A stretch of DNA of 64,000 nt from Sedimentitalea xiamensis (GTDB lineage Bacteria; Pseudomonadota; Alphaproteobacteria; Rhodobacterales; Rhodobacteraceae): NCBI RefSeq assembly GCF_030164465.1, contig NZ_JASNJE010000002.1:124001-188000 (forward strand). The letters are read 5' to 3'. A program made the translations under genes and the position numbers. Every line of letters starts with the position of its first letter. The first letter of the stretch is position 1. Shown here one piece after another: positions 57,256 through 64,000 of the stretch. Below the pieces are notes generated by a model. It was not told the DNA's origin, did not search any database, and saw only the letters and a list, made by a program, of their open reading frames with translations.

Positions 57256-59442
57256 ATGCCCAAAAAGGAAGGTAGAAGCCGGCCGATTGCACTGACCCTG
57301 GCCCTGACGGGCCGCGATCAGGACGAAAATGCGCCGAAGCTCGCCCTGCACGCGGTGACGCGCGACGGGGATATCCTGGAATCAATCGAAGTCGGCGACG
57401 GAGACGCCGTCAAGCTGTCCGAAAAGGCGATGTCGGCCGAGGCCGTCGTCGTTCTGTCTGCCGAAACCAAGCCCGACGCCCAGGCGCTGAAGGAAGGCTA
57501 CAGACTGTCCCCCGCGCAACTGATGCGTGCCGCGGAAGTGTCCGGCATCCTGGCGCTCAGCCCGTCGCGCTGGCGGCCCCTGCTGCCCTTCGGCCTGTGC
57601 GTCGACGGGTCGGTGCGCAAATGCTGGTGGTGGCCGGTCTATGTCAAAGCCGCCACCGCGCAAGTGGCGACCGCGAAAGCGCTTTCGTCAAATGTCGGCC
57701 TTGCCACGACAGCCAGGCTCGGCCTGCACGTGGCAACCGCCGACCGCATTCTGCAGAACCTGCAACTGCGCCGGTGTCACCCGGTCTGTGAGGGCATCGT
57801 CGAAGTCTATGAACGCACCTGCTGTTGCTGGCCCATCGTCATTCCGCCCCTGATCTACGACATTCGGGAACGGCTGCGCCGGCTTCTGGAACGCCTGCCG
57901 GACATCAGGATACCGCCGCGCCCGCTGCCCGATCCGATCCCTTACCGGAAGGCGGGCATGTTCGTTTCGGGAACGCTGGACGAAACCGCGTTGAACGCCG
58001 CGGCGGATCTGGCCTTCCTTGAGAGCGCGCCCTTCGAAGCGGCCAGCGCCTATGTCGAGGCGCGGCCCTACCTGCTGCGGATGATCTGCTCCTGCGGACC
58101 AAAGATATATCGCGGCGCCGCGCTGATCGGTCCGGATGGACAGTTCAGCATGTGCTATCCCGGCAATCCCTTCCTGCCCGTCAATTGCCATCGCGAATAT
58201 GCCTTCCGCGTGCGGCAGATCATCGATGGCGTCGACACGGTCATCTACGACGGGGCAGCGGCGGGAATCTGGTTCGACAGTGACGAAGACATCACGCTGA
58301 CGACATACGATCCCGACGCCATCGAATGTCCCGGCAGCGACCTGCCGATCCCGACGGACACGCCCTTTGCAATGCTGGAACGGATCGGTGGCACCGAGGC
58401 GTGGAACCTCAAGACGCCCGAACCGACCGGATGGGACCGCGCGGCTGTCACCAGCTACAACGACGGGCTGGCATTCCCGGCCGCGTCCGTGGCCGCGGCG
58501 CGGGGCACTTATCTCGACCGCAACTGGGGCGGCGTTCTGGGGCTGCGCTATCTGTTCACCCCCTCCCTGAAAACGCAGGGAGCGAAATACTACCGGGTGC
58601 GCGTGGCGAAGGCCGATATCAACGGCAATCCGATCGGCGTGCCAAAATACATGGATGATCCGATGGCCTGGAAATACTGGGAAAACCTCGGCGGCTATCC
58701 TCCGCAGATCAAGATCCGGGTCCAGAGCCTCAATCTTCCCTCGGATCCCAGCTTTTACGAGATCCCCTACATGCAGGATCACAACTGGCTGAGCAACTAC
58801 AACCACGCGCATGTCGATACGCGGAAGTTCGACGATGGCCGCCATCTCGTGACGCTGGAGCTTTACGACTCCGCTCTAAATCGGCTTGCGCCGAACAACG
58901 CCCTGGACGCGGCCGGGTCGGACACGAAGAAGCCTTTTGCCTATGAATGGTGGCATGATCCGCTGGATGCGACCGACCCGGAGAACACGACGAACGTGCC
59001 CTATGCAGGATTGACGCACATGTTCTGGTGGGACAACCGCGATTGCGTGGCCGATATCACCAAGCTGATCAACACCGGCATCGCGAGCAATGCGCAATGC
59101 CAGTTCATGTCGGGCACCGGTTCATCGACATTCGGGGCGGAATTCCGCGCCTACCATCCCTACAATCATGGCGATCCGAGCAAGGTCTCGTTCATGCATT
59201 CCTGGAGGCTGAGGTATTGGAAAGGGCTTGGCGGCGCCGAGCAATCGCTCGACACCGGCAGCGAACCGCAGGATCCGGGCCTGAGCGCGACCGAGACCTT
59301 CGCCACGATGCTGGGCGGGGACACCAAGTGCACGTTCAGCCTGGAACTCCATGTCGACACCAAGACATTTGACGGCTCCAGCATCCTCAACAGTCTGGAT
59401 GAACGTGACATCGCATCCTTCGCGCTGGATATGACGCCCTGA
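57256..59442 (+). CDS. Uncharacterised 728-residue protein with cysteine-rich central segment
   Basis: I do not recognise the family. The ATG at 57256 has a good ribosome site (GGAGAG). No signal peptide or membrane helix is visible. Residues about 115-215 hold several cysteines (CVDGSVRKCWWWPV, CHPVCEGIVEVYERTCCCWPIVIPP). Residues about 230-360 look like a transthyretin-like/Ig-type beta domain (FVSGTLDE ... YRGAALIGPDGQFSMCYPGNPF), and the second half is rich in Tyr, Trp, Asp and Asn. It stands alone on the plus strand, ends before a bidirectional hairpin and has its own FNR box, shared in type with the peptidase gene at 60132-61358. A secreted or matrix-type product is possible but unproven. 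Confidence 0.75.
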   Translation: MPKKEGRSRPIALTLALTGRDQDENAPKLALHAVTRDGDILESIEVGDGDAVKLSEKAMSAEAVVVLSAETKPDAQALKEGYRLSPAQLMRAAEVSGILALSPSRWRPLLPFGLCVDGSVRKCWWWPVYVKAATAQVATAKALSSNVGLATTARLGLHVATADRILQNLQLRRCHPVCEGIVEVYERTCCCWPIVIPPLIYDIRERLRRLLERLPDIRIPPRPLPDPIPYRKAGMFVSGTLDETALNAAADLAFLESAPFEAASAYVEARPYLLRMICSCGPKIYRGAALIGPDGQFSMCYPGNPFLPVNCHREYAFRVRQIIDGVDTVIYDGAAAGIWFDSDEDITLTTYDPDAIECPGSDLPIPTDTPFAMLERIGGTEAWNLKTPEPTGWDRAAVTSYNDGLAFPAASVAAARGTYLDRNWGGVLGLRYLFTPSLKTQGAKYYRVRVAKADINGNPIGVPKYMDDPMAWKYWENLGGYPPQIKIRVQSLNLPSDPSFYEIPYMQDHNWLSNYNHAHVDTRKFDDGRHLVTLELYDSALNRLAPNNALDAAGSDTKKPFAYEWWHDPLDATDPENTTNVPYAGLTHMFWWDNRDCVADITKLINTGIASNAQCQFMSGTGSSTFGAEFRAYHPYNHGDPSKVSFMHSWRLRYWKGLGGAEQSLDTGSEPQDPGLSATETFATMLGGDTKCTFSLELHVDTKTFDGSSILNSLDERDIASFALDMTP

Positions 59443-59462
59443 GCCTGGCAACGTCGCGATCA

Positions 59463-59488
59463 GGGCCGCCCGAACGATCGGGCGGCCC
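59463..59488. terminator. Bidirectional hairpin terminator between convergent genes
   Basis: A perfect 11-base stem (GGGCCGCCCGA pairing with TCGGGCGGCCC) has a four-base loop. It lies 20 bases after the plus-strand stop at 59442 and 20 bases after the minus-strand stop at 59509. It should terminate both converging transcripts. Confidence 0.75.
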
Positions 59489-59508
59489 GCTTGTCATGGC
59501 GTCATCGC

Positions 59509-60093
59509 CTATTCCAGCGCCGGGTCTGCCCCGTGGACAGCCCCCGCCGGGCGTTCATAGACCCCGCCCGCTCCGACGAAGATCCAGCGGTCTGGAGAGC
59601 CGTCCTTGCGGGTCTCGATCAGCCACATGTCGCGACCCGGCGGGCCGTCATGGACCAGCCGGGGTGCAGAAGCCTGGTCATCGTCTGTCAACGATCCGCT
59701 GGCGCGCGCGAAATTCTCCAACTCCGCGCGAGACAGCGCAAAGGTGGGCGTCGGACAGGTTTCCGGCCGTTGCGGCCTGTCGCAGGTGACGCCGATCGCG
59801 GCGATTCCGCCATCCGGCATCACCCGCACGAAGCCGACGAAACGGTCGCCCGACACAAGGCCGACGATCCAGTAGGACGGGGCACCGGTGACGTCCTGGA
59901 CCAGTTTCGGGGCCGCCGCCGAAAGCAAGGGCCATTGCGAGAACAGGGGCTCGCCCCGCGCGCGTTCGGCCCGCAGCGCGCGGCCCGCGGCGTCAAGGGC
60001 CTCCTGCTCCGTGATCATGGCCTCCTCCGCGATTGCAAGGGTGGCGAGACAGACAAGCCCCGCCGCCCAGACGCTGTTTCCCGAACCTTTCAC
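59509..60093 (-). CDS. Small exported protein, possible inhibitor/prodomain relative of the adjacent peptidase
   Basis: The start is set at GTG 60093, giving 194 residues with a plausible signal peptide (VKGSGNSVWAAGLVCLATLAIAEEA). The longer open frame would overlap the peptidase gene. The mature part (EQEALDAAGRALRAERARGEPLFS ... GAPSYWIVGLVSGDRFVGFVRVMPDGGIAAIGV) resembles in pattern the N-terminal region of the neighbouring peptidase (GEPLFYEFGVLGRGGEIGRIKTAASRLVGTGVV). Genes next to papain-like proteases often encode such prodomain-like inhibitors. It lies 38 bases downstream of the peptidase, so the two are probably co-transcribed. Function unproven. Confidence 0.65.
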   Translation of the reverse strand: MKGSGNSVWAAGLVCLATLAIAEEAMITEQEALDAAGRALRAERARGEPLFSQWPLLSAAAPKLVQDVTGAPSYWIVGLVSGDRFVGFVRVMPDGGIAAIGVTCDRPQRPETCPTPTFALSRAELENFARASGSLTDDDQASAPRLVHDGPPGRDMWLIETRKDGSPDRWIFVGAGGVYERPAGAVHGADPALE

Positions 60094-60131
60094 TCCGGAT
60101 CCATCCCGTTCAAACCCGGCCCTGTTCCCGC

Positions 60132-61358
60132 CTAATGGCTCGTCGTGGCATGGCGGACATAGATGAAGTTGGTGTGGGTCACGGAATCCCAATCCTCCCA
60201 ATAGACGGCGCCGCCATTGCAGATATTGGAGTTCCAGGGCCAGGGATCGTGAATGCGAAGCCATTTCTTCGGTTGGGTGCCAAACAGCCAGAAATTCTGC
60301 CGCTTCCATCCGGTGCACACCCGCGCATGGCCGGGGATGCCGCTCTTGACCGGGCGATTGGCGTCGATTTCCGCTTTCGCCTCGGCCCAGTCGGCAGACC
60401 CGTCATAGGTTGCGTCAAGGCAGCCGTTCGACAGGCTTTCGTAACCCGCGACCTGCCCCGAATTGCTGGTGCCGGAAGCGCCGGTGCCCATGGCCGCCGC
60501 GATCGCGGTCTGATCGAAATAGCGGCGGTAGAAGTCGAGGATCATCTGCCCCGTCGCCACCGCGCAATAGACGTTCGTCTGCTGCGCATAGAGTTCAAAG
60601 CAGTCATGCGGCGTGCACCTCGGTCCGTATTTCAGAACCCGCGACGAATAGAACGGGATCAGCGCGTAGCTGCTTTGCAGTGTGAATTCGACCTTCAGTT
60701 TTTGAATCTCGTCCTTGCCGAGATCCCTGTCAAACAGCCGGGGCGTCCGTTCGCGCGCCGCTTCGAGTTCCTTGTCTTCCACGTCATAGCGCGACATCCG
60801 GGCATGACCCTCTTGTGCGTCGAGGCTGTCGAGGAAAGAATAGGCCATCTGCCCTTCGATGCCCTCGTCGCCGAACTCCGTGACCTGGCTTCCGTCGGAA
60901 ACATCGAAGATCACGCTGCCTTTTTCCCGTCCCTTGCTATTGTAGAGTTCCACACGGATGCCGATCTTCGGATAACAGTAGCAGACGAATTCCTTCGCCT
61001 CCGCCGTGTTGCGCGGGTAAAGTTCCTTGGCGCGATTCAGCGCCATCTTTATCGCGGTTTCGGGATCCCAGCGGCGTTCGCCCTGCTCGACCGCGACCAC
61101 GCCGGTTCCGACCAGCCGCGAGGCCGCGGTCTTGATCCGGCCGATCTCGCCCCCGCGCCCCAGCACACCGAACTCGTAAAACAGGGGTTCGCCATTCAGG
61201 TCGTAGATCTCCAGCGCCTTGGGTGAAAAATCGGCTTCCCCCCAGTCCCGGAGATCTTCCGTTCCGCCTGCCCAGGATCGTCTGACGGTCATCAAGGCAT
61301 GTTCAAAAGCGCGCTCCGGCTTCACGAGCGCACGCGGATCCTGTCGTCTGATCACCAT
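60132..61358 (-). CDS. Papain-like (C39-like) cysteine peptidase
   Basis: The protein has 408 residues from ATG 61358, which follows GGAGGAG by 3 bases; the upstream GTG at 61370 would place that ribosome site inside the coding sequence. The C-terminal half has the papain arrangement: Gln259 and Cys265 (QQTNVYCAVATGQ), His344 (IPGHARVC) and Asp371 (IHDPW). The N-terminal 220 residues resemble a prodomain with a GEPLFYEFGVLG segment. No signal peptide is visible, so export, if any, uses another route. An FNR box lies 56 bases upstream. The substrate is unknown. The downstream small exported protein may be a cognate inhibitor. Confidence 0.82.
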   Translation of the reverse strand: MVIRRQDPRALVKPERAFEHALMTVRRSWAGGTEDLRDWGEADFSPKALEIYDLNGEPLFYEFGVLGRGGEIGRIKTAASRLVGTGVVAVEQGERRWDPETAIKMALNRAKELYPRNTAEAKEFVCYCYPKIGIRVELYNSKGREKGSVIFDVSDGSQVTEFGDEGIEGQMAYSFLDSLDAQEGHARMSRYDVEDKELEAARERTPRLFDRDLGKDEIQKLKVEFTLQSSYALIPFYSSRVLKYGPRCTPHDCFELYAQQTNVYCAVATGQMILDFYRRYFDQTAIAAAMGTGASGTSNSGQVAGYESLSNGCLDATYDGSADWAEAKAEIDANRPVKSGIPGHARVCTGWKRQNFWLFGTQPKKWLRIHDPWPWNSNICNGGAVYWEDWDSVTHTNFIYVRHATTSH

Positions 61359-61413
61359 TTTCTCCTCCACTCCTATGGATGGTCAAAGGGTATCAGAAGC
61401 GGGCGAAACCAAA

Positions 61414-61427
61414 TTGATATTGATCAA
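61414..61427. promoter_or_regulatory. FNR/Dnr-type box upstream of the cysteine peptidase gene
   Basis: TTGATATTGATCAA matches TTGAT-N4-ATCAA exactly. Its centre is 63 bases before the ATG at 61358 on the minus strand. A -10-like TGATAC (plus-strand 61390-61395) lies 28 bases downstream of the centre, close to class II activation spacing. It is the second such box within 4.3 kb. Confidence 0.75.
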
Positions 61428-61532
61428 CTTGTGGTGGTGACCAAGATCCGCACGGCGCGCCCTCAAAACGCAATCAGGGCAACCGCCGGGAACCGCCCGC
61501 CGCGCCTTGACAGCGTCTTTCCGACCCGACTG

Positions 61533-64000
61533 TCACGCGATCTTCTTCAGTTCATCGAACCAGGCGTTCCTCGCCCTTTTCCTGTCCAGCCTGACCGTGT
61601 CGTTGTGTTCCCGGAGCGCGGCATTGGCCCGAACGATCGCCGTCTTCTGGTCTTCGATGAACTTGTTGAGAACCGCCGGATCGCTGGTCAGACGGCCTTC
61701 GGCCCGCCGTTTTTCCGGGGAACCATCGAACACGGTGTCCAGCTTGGCGGTGACTTCGTCCACCAGTTTCTTGTGCGCCTTGCGATCATAGTCCGGATGC
61801 GGCGGCGGCGGGGCGTCGGGATGGTTCTGCGCCCAGACGGCGTCTTCGGCGCGAATGAGAACCAGTTCCGCCATCTGGCGATGATCCAGCGCACCCACGG
61901 TTTGCGCCCGCTTTTCCAGGTCGGCCCGCTTGGCATCGCGGATGAAATCTCCGGTCGACTTCTGCACTGCGTTGCGCAGCGCCTTGCCGCTTTGGGTGCT
62001 CATCAGGGCGGTGACATTCGTCGTCATCTCGCGCAGCAGTTCCGACGAAATGTCGGCGGGCATGTCCCCGTTGCCGAACGCGCCGCTCATGGCCTTGCGC
62101 ACATCCTTCTTCGCGCGGTCGAATGCCTTCTGCTTGTTAGGCGGCAGCGCAAAGCTTTCGGACTTCGTCGGCAGCGAGATATTGGCCGGCAGCTTGTTGG
62201 TGGCGTCCGGGGTCGGAATCTCGCCATGCGCCGCAGTGTATAAACGGCCAACCCGGTCGAGAATCCCATTCAGCGACGCATCTTCATGGCTGGCCGGAAT
62301 GGTTTCGGCGACCGGCTTGACCGGCGGGGCGCCGACGCGCTGGATCAGCGCGGCATTGTTGACCTGATGCGCGACCTGGCTGTAGGCATCGTCCTTGGCC
62401 TTGGCGCGGCAGGCGTCGGAAAATGTGCCGGTGAAATAATCCACCAGGGCGGGGGCGGCCTTGCGCACCGGTTCGATGCCGTATTCCGCGATCAACTGGG
62501 GCACGCTGACCAGATATTCCTGAAGCAGCGCCTTGTCGCCCTTTTTCTGGTAGACGGGATCATCGAGCCGTTCGAACAGCCGCTCCCGTATCTTCGCTTC
62601 GTCCGGATTGCCCGAACAGAGCAGCGCCGAGTTCCTGGAATCCTGCATGATGGCGGCGACGTAGTCGGAATTGGCGATCGACGGGTCCATCAGCCCGTCC
62701 GCGCCGACACGCTTCGCACCTTCGGGCGCGGCGCAGGGAATGTCATCGGTTCCATAGAGCATGCGCGCGCAGGAATGCGTCAGTTCATGGATCAGCGTGC
62801 CCGGCGACGCGGGATTGCCATCCTTGTCGATCCCGCCGCCGAACATCACCACATGCGAAGTTTCCTCGTAGGCTCCGCGCGGGCTGTCGTTATGTGGCAG
62901 TTTCCGGGCATAGTCGGCATGATAAGAGTTATAGAGCAGGCCGATCTGCGCCCGCTCCGAAACAAATATCCGCAACCCCGTCGGGGTCGGCTCGGTCCCC
63001 TGCATCTGGTCCGGCGCGGAATGCTCGTTGGCCGCATCCAGTGCTGCCAGGTCCAGGACCGGGCGAAGGGCCGGGTCGGCATAGAGTTGTTCATACATCT
63101 CGCGCATCTTGGCCACATCGCCCGGATTTTCGCAGGTGGTGGCCCGCATGAGGATTTCGACCGTGCTCACGTCCTGTTCGGTCGGGGCGACAAGCGAACG
63201 GTCCTCGTTCAGCTTCGACGCTTCCTCATAAGCGCGTTCCGCCATGGGTTTCGTGGTCGCCGTCACCACGTCGATCGGGCGCCAGCCGCGCGCATCGCGC
63301 AGGTTCTCGTCCGCCCCCAGATCGATCAGGCTGGACACGGCATCCGGGTTCCCGTCTAGGCAGGCCAGGTGCAGCACCGACATGCCCATCGAATCCTGGA
63401 TGTCCCTGGTCGCCGGATCGGCGGCCAGCAGTTCCAGCATCATCGCGCATTGCGCCTGTTTCTGTTCCTCCAGTTCCCGGGCGCGCAGATCGCCGTTCTT
63501 CCCGTCCGACGGCGTCTTGGGATTGACGCGCTGCGCGAAGAGTTCGTGCATCGCCGTCCCGCCGGCCTTGGTTTTCAGGGTCAGATCAGGTTTTTTCGTC
63601 AACAGGTAAGAGATCATGTCCTGATCCAGTTTACCGGCAGCGCTCTGGATCAGGGTGCGTTCGTTTTCATCCCCCGGAACGCGGCTGTTGATCAGCGTCG
63701 GGTCCTGCTTGAACAGCTCGTCAAGCGTCTTGAAATCTTTCGCCCCCATGGCCTTGTCGACCGCCAGGACATCGGTTTTGCGGTCGGTCATCTTGCCCTT
63801 CAGATGGGCGATGGTGGCCCCGACCTCGGGGGCGTTCTGAACCAGATCGCGGATATCCGCGATCGACGTGGCATTGTCGAAGCGTCCGCGCAACGCGGCT
63901 TTCAGTTCTCCAACGCCGGCGGCGATCAGATCCGCGTCCATCGGCTGTTCGGCCTGCGCGCGGGCCTTGCGGGCCTTTTCGGCCTGCAATTCCTGCTCCA
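61533..64000 (-). CDS. Ankyrin-repeat protein with HExxH zinc-peptidase motif, 5' end outside window
   Basis: At least 822 residues are visible and the frame runs off the right edge; the TTG at 63989 is not a convincing start. The visible N-terminus is a charged coiled coil (ELQAEKARKARAQAEQ). Ankyrin-type repeats follow: TLIQSAAGKLDQDMISYLLTKK, and SVLHLACLDGNPDAVSSLIDLGADENLRDARGW. The central part has HELTH at 62775-62789 (GTLIHELTHSCARMLYG), a gluzincin-like zinc site. The C-terminal 250 residues are Lys/Ala/Asp-rich and helical. The combination recalls secreted effectors that act on host proteins, but no secretion signal is visible because the start is missing. Confidence 0.8.
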   Translation of the reverse strand, partial: EQELQAEKARKARAQAEQPMDADLIAAGVGELKAALRGRFDNATSIADIRDLVQNAPEVGATIAHLKGKMTDRKTDVLAVDKAMGAKDFKTLDELFKQDPTLINSRVPGDENERTLIQSAAGKLDQDMISYLLTKKPDLTLKTKAGGTAMHELFAQRVNPKTPSDGKNGDLRARELEEQKQAQCAMMLELLAADPATRDIQDSMGMSVLHLACLDGNPDAVSSLIDLGADENLRDARGWRPIDVVTATTKPMAERAYEEASKLNEDRSLVAPTEQDVSTVEILMRATTCENPGDVAKMREMYEQLYADPALRPVLDLAALDAANEHSAPDQMQGTEPTPTGLRIFVSERAQIGLLYNSYHADYARKLPHNDSPRGAYEETSHVVMFGGGIDKDGNPASPGTLIHELTHSCARMLYGTDDIPCAAPEGAKRVGADGLMDPSIANSDYVAAIMQDSRNSALLCSGNPDEAKIRERLFERLDDPVYQKKGDKALLQEYLVSVPQLIAEYGIEPVRKAAPALVDYFTGTFSDACRAKAKDDAYSQVAHQVNNAALIQRVGAPPVKPVAETIPASHEDASLNGILDRVGRLYTAAHGEIPTPDATNKLPANISLPTKSESFALPPNKQKAFDRAKKDVRKAMSGAFGNGDMPADISSELLREMTTNVTALMSTQSGKALRNAVQKSTGDFIRDAKRADLEKRAQTVGALDHRQMAELVLIRAEDAVWAQNHPDAPPPPHPDYDRKAHKKLVDEVTAKLDTVFDGSPEKRRAEGRLTSDPAVLNKFIEDQKTAIVRANAALREHNDTVRLDRKRARNAWFDELKKIA

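Noticed and set aside
56668-57385. Small minus-strand frames (56668-57075, 57083-57385) as genes in the divergent gap
   Set aside because: They overlap the starts of the flanking real genes, lack ribosome sites and show no protein pattern.
60094-60318. N-terminal extension of the small exported protein gene
   Set aside because: It would overlap the 3' end of the peptidase gene by 187 bases and bury the signal peptide; GTG 60093 gives a normal exported protein.

Overview
The window looks like chromosomal DNA from a GC-rich alphaproteobacterium, most likely of the Rhodobacterales/roseobacter type. The basis is the protein families, dense head-to-tail operons with 4-base ATGA overlaps, a serine-ligand DMSO-reductase-family molybdoenzyme, and two textbook FNR-type boxes. 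No tRNA, rRNA, CRISPR array, insertion sequence or prophage gene was seen. Both window edges cut through genes.

Left part (1-9180, minus strand): one long transcription unit. It encodes a branched-chain-type (Liv) ABC importer, a GntR/FadR-type regulator, an acyl-CoA ligase, an acyl-CoA dehydrogenase and an APH-type kinase (cut by the edge). The ligase/kinase/dehydrogenase trio matches the logic of 4-hydroxyacyl-CoA breakdown (LvaE/LvaA/LvaC in Pseudomonas; ACAD10/11 in mammals). Next (9425-13125) come a cytoplasmic molybdopterin oxidoreductase and, divergent from it, a Tat-exported intradiol-dioxygenase-fold protein with a four-histidine membrane haem protein. 13217-19628 is a LysR gene plus a ydcSTUV-patD operon in the same order as in E. 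coli (putrescine-type uptake and 4-aminobutyraldehyde oxidation), with a palindromic LysR-type box in front of ydcS.

Centre (19718-56671, minus strand): a single 29-kb gene encodes a surface/secreted protein of about 9,670 residues. It has an N-terminal LEPR-XLL motif, thousands of residues of beta-strand repeats, RTX calcium-binding repeats, two lectin-like segments and a C-terminal metzincin zinc site. Five tightly packed genes precede it on the same strand: a GAF-HlyD protein, a PqqD-M50-HlyD fusion, a SapC-family protein, a short SecA-like ATPase and a small periplasmic adaptor. No type I secretion ABC ATPase or TolC is present. The best candidate for an undescribed system in this window is a dedicated export or assembly apparatus for the giant protein, built around the SecA-like motor and three adaptor proteins.

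Right part (57256-64000): a large protein of unknown family (+), a papain-like cysteine peptidase with a downstream small exported protein that may be its inhibitor or prodomain relative (-), and an ankyrin-repeat protein with an HExxH zinc motif (-, cut by the edge). The unknown gene and the peptidase gene each carry a perfect TTGAT-N4-ATCAA box at promoter distance, so they are probably co-regulated by an oxygen- or NO-responsive FNR/Dnr-type factor.
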